DNA from: a candidate division WWE3 bacterium UBA1397
Lineage (GTDB): Bacteria > Patescibacteriota > WWE3 > UBA101185 > UBA10185
Direction of reading: 5' to 3'
Length of the DNA: 29,580 nucleotides
Assembly (NCBI GenBank): GCA_002305205.1
Contig: DBQJ01000003.1
Location: 79,541-109,120, forward strand
In this document: positions 8,795 through 18,448 of the stretch, piece after piece
How the letters are laid out: each line of letters begins with the position of its first letter
Numbering within the stretch: the first letter of the stretch is position 1
Made by a program: the position numbers and the translations under genes
Notes under the pieces: model-generated
Seen by the model: only the letters and a program-made list of their open reading frames with translations
The model's database searches: none
Told to the model about the DNA's origin: nothing

Positions 8795-10887
8795 TGAAAT
8801 TATTTAACTTGCTCAAGAATAATATAACTCTAATAATACTATTTGTATGGTTTGTTTTAGCTTTATTTATTAATATCCATATCAATATATTTAAATACAA
8901 AATATATGATTTCGGTAAATTTGATTTGGGGAACATGACTCAGATGGTATGGAATACTTTGCACGGGAGAATCTTGTATCTAACGGATTATTTTGGGGGA
9001 AATGTACCACGTTGGTCCATGAGTCATGTAGACCCCATATTACTCATTTTTGTTCCTATATTTGCAGTAGTGCAACATCCTTTAACTCTAGTATTTTCTC
9101 AGATATTATTGGTATTATCCTCTGCCTTTATAATCTATGCATTAGCTAACTTGGAATTAAAATCAAAAGTAGCTTCTCTTTTTATATCTTTGGCCTATCT
9201 TTTTTATCCAGCTATCGGATATTTAACTGCTCAGACAGGTTTTCATGGAGTTACAGCAGTAATATTTTTCTTTTTAGCCGGCTTTTATGTCATGGAGAAA
9301 ATGTATAAAGAGAATAACTACACAAAGAAAAGAATTATATTGTTTTGGATTTTGATGATTCTCACAATGTCAGGAAAAGAGCAAATACCTTTATATACAT
9401 TTGTATATAGTGTTTTTCTTTTCATACTTAGGAGCAACAAAATTACCAGGAAAATATCCATTTGGCTTGGAGTGTTATCGATAATATGGTTTATTTCAGC
9501 CTTTTTTATAATTATTCCCAGAAATGCCCACTATAGAATAGAAAGCTACCAGAATTTTGCCAGAAATTTAGGGATAGATACTCAAATAGCCAGAGATGTT
9601 GAAAATGATAATTATTTCCTGAGTAGATATGAAGCTTTTGGAGATTCCTATCTGGATATAGCTTTAGGTATTTTTCTAGATAATGAAAAGGCTGTAAGAA
9701 TATTCTTCGGAGGTGATAAGATAAAGAATTTCAACCGTACATTTGAACCCTTATTATATTTGCCTTTTTTCTATCCTCAAATATTAATCATTTCTCTTCC
9801 GGATTTTTTAATAAACTACCTAACTTCTGCAGGGGGTATAGGAACAGCAGAAATTGAAAACCATAGAATATCAATGATTATACCTGTGTTATTTATTTCA
9901 ATAATATACTCTATTAGTTTTATCAGCAGTCTTTTAATACCTGATGATTCAAAGAAGAAGATTAGATTGTTTATTAATATATTTATATCAATATCTATCC
10001 TTGGCATGTGTGTCAGAACTACATTTATATATAACAACCCCGTTTATCTATGGCTTAATCAGTCCCTGCATAAAAGATTTGAATTTATACCAATATTTGC
10101 TGATTTTGATAGAGAAACCATAAAAGAAGATGGGTTAGCTATAGGAACGGTGCATAGAATAGCCAACCTCGATAACAAAGATATTGAGTGTGCAAATAAA
10201 GTAGTAAATATGATACCAAAAGAAGCCTCAGTATCCGGACCTGATTATCTGGGTGCTCATTTATCCATGAGGGAAACTTACGCAATATTTCCCGCTTTAT
10301 ACAATACTGCTGATTATGTTGTTGTAGATGTCTTCTCTAGAAAGATATTTACTATTCTTGATATGAACACAAATGCAGTAAAGGATGTAGTGGGAAATCT
10401 TCTTAAAAGTGATGACTATCAACTTATCCTAGGTTGCGGTAATTTATTCGTTTTTGAGAAGAATAAAGATATTAAGAAAAGCGATATATTACCCTTGCAG
10501 GAAAGATCTGAATATCGTGAAAAAGTAAACTACGAAATATTTAATTCCTTGTACGTAGTTGACTACTCAATACCCGGTGAGTTAACCAGAGGGGTAAAAG
10601 ATAAAGCTAAGATAGCTTATATTAGAAGAGAAAATAAAGATGTAGCGGACTATATCTTATACATGACTTACTACAATACTAAAACTGAAGAAATATATCA
10701 GGCAGCAAATCTTCCCTCCTTCTCAATTATGGAGCCCGAAGATTGGAATACAGGTCTTTACTATATTGAGGATATTGATATTGCTCTTCCAAAATACATG
10801 GATCCGGGTATTTACAGAGTATTTGTAGGCATGTCTAACAGGATAAGAACAAGGAATTTGTATTTGGGCGAGGTTGTGGTTAAATGA
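8794..10887 (+). CDS. DUF2079 family membrane protein with large C-terminal ectodomain
   Basis: A 697-residue membrane protein. The N-terminal part matches DUF2079: FDLGNMTQMVWNTLHG (43-58), SHVDPILLIFVPIF (77-90), FHGVTAVIFFFL (150-161) and GKEQIPLYT (194-202). About ten hydrophobic helices span residues 11-410, followed by a predicted extracytoplasmic domain of about 285 residues (411-697) with no motif I recognise. DUF2079 is thought related to GT-C glycosyltransferases, with Asp44 and Asp80 in the outer loop as candidate metal or catalytic residues; biochemistry for the family is scarce, so enzymatic activity is inference. The start overlaps the upstream stop by one base (TAATG) and no ribosome binding site is visible, implying reinitiation. 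Likely role: extracytoplasmic sugar transfer using a polyprenyl-phosphate sugar. Confidence 0.82.
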   Translation: MKLFNLLKNNITLIILFVWFVLALFINIHINIFKYKIYDFGKFDLGNMTQMVWNTLHGRILYLTDYFGGNVPRWSMSHVDPILLIFVPIFAVVQHPLTLVFSQILLVLSSAFIIYALANLELKSKVASLFISLAYLFYPAIGYLTAQTGFHGVTAVIFFFLAGFYVMEKMYKENNYTKKRIILFWILMILTMSGKEQIPLYTFVYSVFLFILRSNKITRKISIWLGVLSIIWFISAFFIIIPRNAHYRIESYQNFARNLGIDTQIARDVENDNYFLSRYEAFGDSYLDIALGIFLDNEKAVRIFFGGDKIKNFNRTFEPLLYLPFFYPQILIISLPDFLINYLTSAGGIGTAEIENHRISMIIPVLFISIIYSISFISSLLIPDDSKKKIRLFINIFISISILGMCVRTTFIYNNPVYLWLNQSLHKRFEFIPIFADFDRETIKEDGLAIGTVHRIANLDNKDIECANKVVNMIPKEASVSGPDYLGAHLSMRETYAIFPALYNTADYVVVDVFSRKIFTILDMNTNAVKDVVGNLLKSDDYQLILGCGNLFVFEKNKDIKKSDILPLQERSEYREKVNYEIFNSLYVVDYSIPGELTRGVKDKAKIAYIRRENKDVADYILYMTYYNTKTEEIYQAANLPSFSIMEPEDWNTGLYYIEDIDIALPKYMDPGIYRVFVGMSNRIRTRNLYLGEVVVK

Positions 10888-10894
10888 CGGATAT

Positions 10895-12376
10895 ATGAAA
10901 GAACTTGGTAAATGGCAGATATTTAGCTTCATATCAAGGGGAATTGCTATGGCTATTGGTCTGGTCCAAGGTTTTATCATAGCGGCTGTTCTAACTAAAA
11001 ATGAGTGGGGTATAGTACAAATAGCAGTATCTATAGGAGGGGCATTGGGTATATATCAACATCTGGGTTTGGCATCTGCCAGTACAAGAGAGATTTCTTC
11101 AGCAAAGAAAGATGAGGATGTTTTCAAAATATTCGTAACATCCACGATTATAAGATATTGTGTAACTCTTCCCATTGGAATAGGTCTGTTTTTGCTGGCA
11201 GGCTTTTTATCAGAAGATTTATATAAAAACCCGGAGATAAAATTACCGTTGCAGATTTATGCTATAACATTAATTTTTCAGGGAGTTCAGAGTATTTTAA
11301 ATTCCGTTGTATCGGGGACAAAAAGATTTAAGCATTTATTTATATATCAGGCTGTAATATCTTTAGTAAGTTTACTGTTATATCTTCCTTTAGTATATTT
11401 CTTCCGAATAAACGGTTATTTCTATGCTTTTCTTCTATTTAATGTAATTGCTTCTATATCTCTTTCTTTTATTGCATTTAGACCATTAAAGGGTAAATTA
11501 ATATTTCCTAGAAAAAGTGAATTATTAGCCCTTGTTAAAGAAATATTTTCCATAAGCCTAGCAATTTATCTGATGAAAATTATTTATACAAACTGGGAAA
11601 AATTAGGTACGAATGTCTTGGGATTATTTTTAGAACCGGAGATAGTTGCTACCTACGCTTTTGCGTTACTTTATGCCAAGAAATTAACAAGTATATCCGA
11701 TTCAGTTACGGATGTTAATCTTCCTGTATTATCCGAAAAATATGTTAATAATTTTGATGAATATAGAAGTATATTTGAGAAGAATTTTAATAAAATATTT
11801 TCTTTAATATTATTTATTGCAGCATTTGCCTCATACTGGGCCCCTATTATTATCAGATTGTTCCTGAAGACTAAATACGATGATTCATTTCCTTTAATTC
11901 CCCCTATGATCTTTGCTTTTGTATTTTACTCGTTTCTTAACATAATTAATTCCAGTGTACTTATCCCGGCTAAGATGACAAAGAGCATGATAACCAGTTA
12001 TATATCAATGATATTAGGTACCGGAATATTTTTTATTCTATTCAGAGGTATTATTGGTGTTCTTCCTGCCATGGCCTGGGGTATGGCGTTTGGAGCATTT
12101 ATTTGTATTTTAATTATGCTTAGAGATATAGGAAAACACCTTTCCTTTATCTTTATAAACGTGGATCATGCAGCATTATTATTAGCATCATTTTCAGTAG
12201 CATTACTTTGTCCTATTGAGAATATCTGGATTAAACTAATAGGTTTTATATTCTTCGTCCCGTTGTTAATATGGGGATTCTTTGAATCTTCCTTTATCAG
12301 TAAAAATGATTGGAATTACCTTCTACGTAAGATAGGTAAAGGTTCAAATAATATTGAGAAAAGAACGGAAGATTAA
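10895..12376 (+). CDS. Wzx-like oligosaccharide flippase (MVF/MATE-like)
   Basis: A 493-residue polytopic membrane protein with about 14 hydrophobic segments. The N-terminus (KWQIFSFISRGIAMAIGLVQG, split over the first helix) followed by LTKNEWGIVQIAVSIGGAL and a REISS segment fits the polysaccharide biosynthesis/flippase superfamily (Wzx, PST). These proteins move undecaprenyl-pyrophosphate-linked glycan units across the inner membrane. The frame is open from a TTG at 10874, inside the DUF2079 gene; I choose the ATG at 10895, 7 bases after the DUF2079 stop, because it begins directly before the first helix. No strong ribosome binding site is visible. The 1-base gap to the next gene points to coupling. 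It is one of two divergent flippases in the window. Confidence 0.85.
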   Translation: MKELGKWQIFSFISRGIAMAIGLVQGFIIAAVLTKNEWGIVQIAVSIGGALGIYQHLGLASASTREISSAKKDEDVFKIFVTSTIIRYCVTLPIGIGLFLLAGFLSEDLYKNPEIKLPLQIYAITLIFQGVQSILNSVVSGTKRFKHLFIYQAVISLVSLLLYLPLVYFFRINGYFYAFLLFNVIASISLSFIAFRPLKGKLIFPRKSELLALVKEIFSISLAIYLMKIIYTNWEKLGTNVLGLFLEPEIVATYAFALLYAKKLTSISDSVTDVNLPVLSEKYVNNFDEYRSIFEKNFNKIFSLILFIAAFASYWAPIIIRLFLKTKYDDSFPLIPPMIFAFVFYSFLNIINSSVLIPAKMTKSMITSYISMILGTGIFFILFRGIIGVLPAMAWGMAFGAFICILIMLRDIGKHLSFIFINVDHAALLLASFSVALLCPIENIWIKLIGFIFFVPLLIWGFFESSFISKNDWNYLLRKIGKGSNNIEKRTED

Positions 12377-12377
12377 T

Positions 12378-13994
12378 ATGTTTAACAATTATATTAGTTG
12401 TCTTTTTAATAAATGTAATTTAATAAATACAAAGAGGGGAAAGATAATACTGGTGATAGTAATTCTGATTCTTGTGTTTCTTATAACAAGAATACCTCTT
12501 CTATCCAGAGATGAAATAAATCCCGATGGAGTAAACTGGCATTATAGATCGCAACAGTTTATTGTCGGTTTAAAATCAGGGGATTTTCTAAAAACTTATC
12601 AGCACTACCACCCTGGTGTTACATTAATGTGGATTATGGGTATTCCAGTTGAGATGTACAAACAGATTACCGGTATAAATACATACGATATGTATAATTT
12701 TGAAGATTTTCACCTTATTGCTAAATGTTCCATAGTGTTTGTTCAGTTGTTACTGCATGGGATAATATTCTTTCTCCTTGCAAACATTACCGGATATAAA
12801 AAAGCTTGGTATTTTTCTTTATTGCTTTTACTGGAACCGTTCTTTGTTGGTAATTCCAGAATACTGCACATGGATGTATTATTTACTTTATTCATCTTTA
12901 TAACTCTATTACTTCTATACCATTCTTTAAGGAAGGGTAAATCCATTTGGATAATGCTTTCAGGGATGTTTATTGCACTTTCTTTCCTAACAAAAAGTAT
13001 AGGTATAGGACTTCTTCCTTTTGGTGTTTTATACATAATTATCTATTTTATTTTAGAAAAAAAGACACGATTAATTGCCCGATACTTGTTGTTGTTATTT
13101 TTATCTTTTACGGCTACTGTATTTCTTGTATTTCCTGCTATGTGGGTTAAACCATCGTTTGTTATTCAAGATATATTTTCCGAGTCAGAAAGAGTGGGTG
13201 TTAGGAAAGGACATACACAGATAATAATGGGAGAGGAAACTGAAAACGCCGGTTTTCACTTTTATCCTTTGGTTTTAGCAGTTAAAGTATCTCCATTTAT
13301 ACAATTGGGGGTATTTACATATTTACTATTAGTATTAAATAAATACATAAAACAAAGGAAGATTAATGATGGTTCTTTATGTTTATATTTGTCTATATTT
13401 TATATAGGTTATTTGCTAGTTATGTCTTTTCCCTCAAAGAAAATTGATAGGTATATGGTTCCGTTGTTTCCTTATTTGGTTTATATGGCAGTTGAGGGGT
13501 ACTATATTGTTTTTAATAAAATAGTTCAGAGGAAAAAGACTATATCTATACTTTTATTATTTATATTATTCATATCTTTCGTAATAATCCCAAACATTAA
13601 TTTATTTCCTTATCTTTTTACATATACAAACCCATTGTTTGGATCTCCGGATAAAGCAAATAAGATTATTGCCCAAAAACCCTTTGGTATGGGCATTTTT
13701 GAGGTAAAAGATAAAATCATGAATAAATATGCTTTATATGGTAGTAAGGATAAGGACAATTATCCTAAGTTGGGATTTATTGATATTAAACCTATTGAAG
13801 CAATATATCCTAATTCAAAAGTATTTAATATTAGAGAGACCGGATTAGGAAGCTATGATTATGTTGTACTGGGAGTTAATGAGAATCTTACTGAAGAAAT
13901 GCTTAATGATTCAAGATATACTTTAGAAAAGGATCTATCTTTTTATATAAACGGTTTAGAATATTGGAGAGTATATGTTAAAAAACCCAGGTAA
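12378..13994 (+). CDS. GT-C membrane glycosyltransferase, copy A of a paralogous pair
   Basis: A 538-residue polytopic membrane protein of the PMT_2/RgtA-like type. After the first helix comes SRDEINPDGVNWHYRS (43-58), with acidic residues in the first outer loop, and then YHPGVTLMW (77-85), a motif shared with the gene at 15480. Further shared blocks are FPAMWVKPS, FHFYPLVLAVK, FPSKKIDRYMVPLFPYL and YTNPLFGSPDKANK in the C-terminal half. It probably transfers a sugar from a polyprenyl-phosphate donor to a glycan, lipid or protein outside the membrane. An alternative TTG at 12354 overlaps the flippase; the ATG at 12378 is preceded by GGAAG at a spacing of 6 and is better. The 3' end overlaps the next gene by 20 bases. 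Confidence 0.8.
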   Translation: MFNNYISCLFNKCNLINTKRGKIILVIVILILVFLITRIPLLSRDEINPDGVNWHYRSQQFIVGLKSGDFLKTYQHYHPGVTLMWIMGIPVEMYKQITGINTYDMYNFEDFHLIAKCSIVFVQLLLHGIIFFLLANITGYKKAWYFSLLLLLEPFFVGNSRILHMDVLFTLFIFITLLLLYHSLRKGKSIWIMLSGMFIALSFLTKSIGIGLLPFGVLYIIIYFILEKKTRLIARYLLLLFLSFTATVFLVFPAMWVKPSFVIQDIFSESERVGVRKGHTQIIMGEETENAGFHFYPLVLAVKVSPFIQLGVFTYLLLVLNKYIKQRKINDGSLCLYLSIFYIGYLLVMSFPSKKIDRYMVPLFPYLVYMAVEGYYIVFNKIVQRKKTISILLLFILFISFVIIPNINLFPYLFTYTNPLFGSPDKANKIIAQKPFGMGIFEVKDKIMNKYALYGSKDKDNYPKLGFIDIKPIEAIYPNSKVFNIRETGLGSYDYVVLGVNENLTEEMLNDSRYTLEKDLSFYINGLEYWRVYVKKPR

Positions 13995-15483
13995 AATACT
14001 AACCATAATCTTACTTTTAGGATTAGTACTTCGTTTAGCAGGTATAAATCATAGTTTTCCTTTTATCTTTCATCCCGATGAACCTACGATAATTAGATCA
14101 GCTTTGGGTGTTAGATTCGATCCTAATCCCGGACATTTTGATTGGCCCCATCTTTACATCTATCTTAATTATTTTGTATACATGTTCCTTGCTTTTATAA
14201 GGGATTTTCTGGTTAATGTGGGGTTGAAAGAAATAGTATCATCGGCAGTTCCTATACTATGGAACGATGATTTAATATTTTATCTCATAACCAGGATACT
14301 TACTGCTGTATTGGGGGGATTTACTGTAATACCGATATATTTAACAGGTAAAAAACTTTTTAATGAAAGGGTGGGTCTTCTTTCAGCATTGTGCTTTTCA
14401 GTATTCCCTTATCATGTGTGGCATTCTCATTATTCCCTGTCTGATGTTCCTATGACTTTTTTACTATCTTGGGCTATATATTTTGCCTCCAGAATATTAA
14501 CTGAAGAAGATTTTGGTAATTACAGCCGGTCAGGTTTTTATTTCGGTTTATCAGCTTCTACAAAATACAACGGTGGTTTGGGTGTATTTATTATTCCGCT
14601 TGCTCATATTATAAGAAATATTTCTCATAAAGTACTAAGGGTTCCCAAGGAAAATTATTATTCGTTATTTCACTCATTATTGTATATAGTCGGTGCAGCA
14701 TTATTTTCTATTCTTGGTTTTATTATAGGCACGCCATATTCAGTATTGGATTATAAAACATTTATACGTACTGATGGGCCAAAGGGAGCTTTGTGGCAGT
14801 TTACTAATGTAGGATCTATAAACATACTGGAGCATAGGGAAGAGTTTATAAGAAGAATTGTTGAAAATGTGAATGCCAACCTAGGTTATGTAGTTATACC
14901 TGCGGTAATATTTTGTGTATTTCTTGTATTATTTAGATTTATATTCAAAAGATATTCAAAAGATGATTTTCATTTATTGTACCTTCTAATACCCGCGTTA
15001 TTATTTCTTATATATATCACCGGATATGATAAAAATAGAGCCCATTATTATTTTATTATGTATCCATACTATTCTATTGTCTTTGGCTATATTGTAAGCT
15101 GGTTGTTTAACATTATTTACAATAAAGTAAAGCTTTTATCTTTTATTTATTTATTGTTAATATTCTTTCCCCTTTTTTTAGAAGGTGTTAAGTCTTCCTA
15201 TAAATTTTATAATAACGATAGTAGGGTTGTACTTCTTAACTGGTCAAAAAATTATATTAAACCCGGATCAAGTATTTCTTATACGGGAGATGGATTAAGC
15301 GAGGTTGTGAAAACAATAGATAGATATGCTATATCTGTTAATGACTTAAGAACATACCAACCTGATACACATTTCTATATATCATTGGAGGAGAAATCTC
15401 CGGTGGCTGGTTATTATAATATTCTGAATATCGATAACACCTACCATATAGGCCCAGATATATTTGTATATCAAAAGAAATGA
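13975..15483 (+). CDS. GT-C membrane glycosyltransferase (PMT_2, HPDEP type)
   Basis: A 502-residue polytopic membrane protein. FHPDEPTIIRSALG (32-45) in the first outer loop is the acidic motif expected at the catalytic site of PMT/ArnT-like GT-C enzymes. HFDWPHLYIYLNYF (54-67) and HSHYSLSDVPMTFLLSW further match this group, and FGLSASTKYNGGLGVFIIPL is the usual segment after the central helices. GHDKNR-like residues (GYDKNRAHYYFIMYPYYSI) lie near the last helices. Expected role: outer-face sugar transfer from a lipid-phosphate sugar. It sits between two GT-C proteins that resemble each other more than they resemble it. The start overlaps the upstream gene by 20 bases with GGAGAG close before the ATG; the end overlaps the next gene (ATGA). 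Donor and acceptor unknown. Confidence 0.83.
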   Translation: MLKNPGKILTIILLLGLVLRLAGINHSFPFIFHPDEPTIIRSALGVRFDPNPGHFDWPHLYIYLNYFVYMFLAFIRDFLVNVGLKEIVSSAVPILWNDDLIFYLITRILTAVLGGFTVIPIYLTGKKLFNERVGLLSALCFSVFPYHVWHSHYSLSDVPMTFLLSWAIYFASRILTEEDFGNYSRSGFYFGLSASTKYNGGLGVFIIPLAHIIRNISHKVLRVPKENYYSLFHSLLYIVGAALFSILGFIIGTPYSVLDYKTFIRTDGPKGALWQFTNVGSINILEHREEFIRRIVENVNANLGYVVIPAVIFCVFLVLFRFIFKRYSKDDFHLLYLLIPALLFLIYITGYDKNRAHYYFIMYPYYSIVFGYIVSWLFNIIYNKVKLLSFIYLLLIFFPLFLEGVKSSYKFYNNDSRVVLLNWSKNYIKPGSSISYTGDGLSEVVKTIDRYAISVNDLRTYQPDTHFYISLEEKSPVAGYYNILNIDNTYHIGPDIFVYQKK

Positions 15484-17126
15484 AAAAATTTAAATGGGAA
15501 ATATTAATATTTGTACTATTTATTCTATCCAGAATACCTGGTATGGGGCATGATAATTTCACTACCGATACATGGAAATGGAAAAGTCGTTCTTATGATT
15601 TCGGTACAGGAGTATTTGAGATGAAGTTTGAGAAAACTTTACAAAAGTACCATCCCGGAGTAACTCTTATGTGGATAGGTACAATGGGGGTCAAATTTTA
15701 TAATTTATACTATGACTTAGTATATAAAACACCTCCTCCCGATAATAATATATCCGTAGTTTTTGGATTAGATTTTACTCAGAAGCTACTGCTTACCATT
15801 GTTATTTCACTTGCTTTAGTATCAATATATGAAGCATTAAAGAACATTTTTAATTATAAGGTAGCTTTATTGTCTGTTCTATTTATATCGCTGGAGCCTT
15901 TCTATGTATCTCTAACAAGAGTATTTCATTTAGAAGGATTATTATCCACTTTTATGCTGGCCAGTACTCTTTGGCTGTATTTATATTATTTAAAAAACTC
16001 TAATAAATATCTTTTATACTCAGGAATATTTGCAGGATTATCCATTTTAACAAAAACCACTGCATTATATTTACTCCCTTTTTCTTTTATCTTTCTGTTA
16101 ATTGTTAAATTGAAAGAAACCACACATAAAACAGAATCAGGAAAATTTAAATTTAGCCATTTTTTAAGAATATACTTATTACCTCTATCAATATGGTTTT
16201 TTACGTTAATTACTACAATATTTATTTTGTGGCCAGCTCTGTGGGTCGATCTAGTTGGAGTGTTTGAAGCTATATACAGAGGTATTACTGTAATAGGAAT
16301 AGAAAGAGAACATATTCAGTATTACTTTGGCCGTTTAGTAGAGAATCCGGGAATATCGTTCTATCCTGTGGTATTTTTGTATAAATCATCTGTTTGGCTT
16401 CTTCTAGGGATAATAGGCTGTTTATGGGTATTAAAAAAACTAAATAAACAGGAGAGGAATTTTATTATTTATCTTATTTTCTATTCTGTTTTTTATATTG
16501 TGGCAATTTCTATACCCGGTAAAAAATTAGATAGATACATAGTTCCGTCAATAGCATCCCTTTCAATAATACCCGTATTTTTTTATAAAGTAATTTGGAG
16601 TACTTTGGATAGATTCAAGAAAGAGAAGATAAATCCTATAAAAATACTGTTTTTATTATCCTACGCTACCTTATTAATTGTTACTTTAGTAACAATGCAT
16701 CCCGATTACCTTTCTTATTATAATCCTCTGTTTGGAGGATTGAGAAAAGGTATTAATGTTCTTGAGCCAAAATGGTTAATAGGAAGGGGGGAGATAATTA
16801 ATTATTTCTCGGATATTCAAAATGAAGGTAAATTCAATAAAAGCACAGACAGTTCAATAGAGGAAATAATTGATACCGGAGAGATATCATCAGTATTAAC
16901 AGTAGGTTTTCCTGAGAAATATTACACACAGATATGGCCTTTCTTTAGAGAAATAGGAGCTTGGGCAGTTATACAAGATATGACTCCTCAAGCCAAACAT
17001 GCTCAATACTTTGTTTACCCTGTATGGGATGATGATAGTGAAAAGGAAGTAAGATTTGATATCAAATATGTCACCTCTATTTCTGTGAGAGGTATTCCGA
17101 TATACTCGGTATATAAAAGAATATGA
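15480..17126 (+). CDS. GT-C membrane glycosyltransferase, copy B of a paralogous pair
   Basis: A 548-residue polytopic membrane protein clearly related to the product of the gene at 12378. Shared blocks in the same order are YHPGVTLMW (57-65), LWPALWVDLVGVFEAI, FYPVVFLYKSS, IPGKKLDRYIVPSIASL and YNPLFGGLRKGIN. The first outer loop has TTDTWKWKSRSYDFGTG (28-44) with acidic residues in the GT-C position. The C-terminal region from about residue 430 is less hydrophobic and probably outside the membrane. The ATG overlaps the upstream TGA, and its own TGA overlaps the next ATG, so it is coupled on both sides. Expected role: sugar transfer from a polyprenyl-phosphate donor. The two copies may add similar sugars to different positions or acceptors; this is inference. 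Confidence 0.8.
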   Translation: MKKFKWEILIFVLFILSRIPGMGHDNFTTDTWKWKSRSYDFGTGVFEMKFEKTLQKYHPGVTLMWIGTMGVKFYNLYYDLVYKTPPPDNNISVVFGLDFTQKLLLTIVISLALVSIYEALKNIFNYKVALLSVLFISLEPFYVSLTRVFHLEGLLSTFMLASTLWLYLYYLKNSNKYLLYSGIFAGLSILTKTTALYLLPFSFIFLLIVKLKETTHKTESGKFKFSHFLRIYLLPLSIWFFTLITTIFILWPALWVDLVGVFEAIYRGITVIGIEREHIQYYFGRLVENPGISFYPVVFLYKSSVWLLLGIIGCLWVLKKLNKQERNFIIYLIFYSVFYIVAISIPGKKLDRYIVPSIASLSIIPVFFYKVIWSTLDRFKKEKINPIKILFLLSYATLLIVTLVTMHPDYLSYYNPLFGGLRKGINVLEPKWLIGRGEIINYFSDIQNEGKFNKSTDSSIEEIIDTGEISSVLTVGFPEKYYTQIWPFFREIGAWAVIQDMTPQAKHAQYFVYPVWDDDSEKEVRFDIKYVTSISVRGIPIYSVYKRI

Positions 17127-18427
17127 CAGCAATCGAAGAACTAAAAGAAAATCCTATGGTTAGAAGAATTGTTACCAGCGAAACTGTTAAACAGGCAGCT
17201 TTGATTGGTATTGGTACTATACTTGGATCATTTTTCAGCTATCTTCTTCAATTTTTCCTGGGAAGAACATTATCAGTTTCTGATTATGGTACGTTCTCTG
17301 CGCTTCTTTCTTTATCATATTTGATTAATGTACCGGCAACAGTGCTGGGAATATCAATAATTAAAAGAGTTGCTACCTATACAGCTGCTAAAGATAATCA
17401 GACCACTACGCATGTTTTTAAGGGATTATCCCTGGGATCAATAATTATCGGCCTTTTTGTTACCGTTATTATCCTATTATTTTCGGATTATATAGAACAT
17501 AGGATGAATATCGACAACGGCTTGTTAATAGCTTCATTTGCAGTGGCAATGGGATTTTCTTTCATCAGTGTGATAGGACCATCTTTTCTACAAGGGGTAT
17601 TAAAGTACGATAAATGGGCTTTATACTCAGTAATATTTAGTTTCCTTAGAGCTGTTCTTGGTGCATTGCCTGTAATAATAGGTTTGGGTTTAACATATGT
17701 ATTCCATGGCTTTTCTTTAAGTATATTGATTTCATATGCATTTGCATATTTATTGCTAAAAAATATTTTCGTTAAAGTAGAAACGAAGAAAATGTGGCCG
17801 GAATATCAAAAGATACTATTCTTTGGATTTTCTACATTTATGATCTCAATGGCTTTAAATATTATAAATAATATTGATATGGTATTAGTGAAGAGATATT
17901 TTGATTCTGTTACAGCAGGATATTATGCAGGAGCGATTACTGTAGGTAAAATACTGTTGTTCGCAAGTACGCCCATAAGCACATTGATGTTTCCGGCAAT
18001 ATCCGCAATATACGCCAGAAAAGAAAATTATTTACATAAACTAAAACAATTAGTATTTCTTCAGATAATTATATCTATTGCAGGATTACTAATATTTGAA
18101 CTATTTCCATATAAGATAACAACAATATTTTTTGGAGAATCTTTTATAAATTCCGTACCTTATTTAAAATATTTAGCTGTATTTATTACTATTTATATAT
18201 GGATTAATTTTCTTGTACTATTTTTCCTATCAATAGAAAAGACGAGGATTTACCTTCTTCTTTTACCCGGAATAGTTATTCAGTACATGTTAATTTATTT
18301 ATTTCACAATGACGCGTTTGATGTGATAAATGCAAATATTATCGGAGCAGGGTTTTCTGCTCTTATTCTTCTTATATATCTGTATATCACGATAAAAAAG
18401 GTTCAATATACCTGTTATAATAAGTAA
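17123..18427 (+). CDS. Wzx-like oligosaccharide flippase, second copy
   Basis: A 434-residue polytopic membrane protein with about 12 hydrophobic segments, typical of the polysaccharide flippase superfamily. Recognisable features are an N-terminal amphipathic leader, LIGIGTILGSFFSYLLQ, the LGRTLSVSDYGTFSALLSL segment, which is the usual LG-L---DYG motif after helix 1, and PSFLQGVLKYDKWALYSVI in the middle. It is shorter than the flippase at 10895 and differs from it in sequence, so the two are unlikely to be a recent duplication. Expected role: transfer of lipid-linked oligosaccharide to the outer membrane face. It starts in an ATGA overlap with the upstream GT-C. It is followed by a 21-base gap with no visible ribosome binding site for the next gene. 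Confidence 0.87.
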   Translation: MTAIEELKENPMVRRIVTSETVKQAALIGIGTILGSFFSYLLQFFLGRTLSVSDYGTFSALLSLSYLINVPATVLGISIIKRVATYTAAKDNQTTTHVFKGLSLGSIIIGLFVTVIILLFSDYIEHRMNIDNGLLIASFAVAMGFSFISVIGPSFLQGVLKYDKWALYSVIFSFLRAVLGALPVIIGLGLTYVFHGFSLSILISYAFAYLLLKNIFVKVETKKMWPEYQKILFFGFSTFMISMALNIINNIDMVLVKRYFDSVTAGYYAGAITVGKILLFASTPISTLMFPAISAIYARKENYLHKLKQLVFLQIIISIAGLLIFELFPYKITTIFFGESFINSVPYLKYLAVFITIYIWINFLVLFFLSIEKTRIYLLLLPGIVIQYMLIYLFHNDAFDVINANIIGAGFSALILLIYLYITIKKVQYTCYNK

Positions 18428-18448
18428 AACCTGCCCATCCTATAGACA

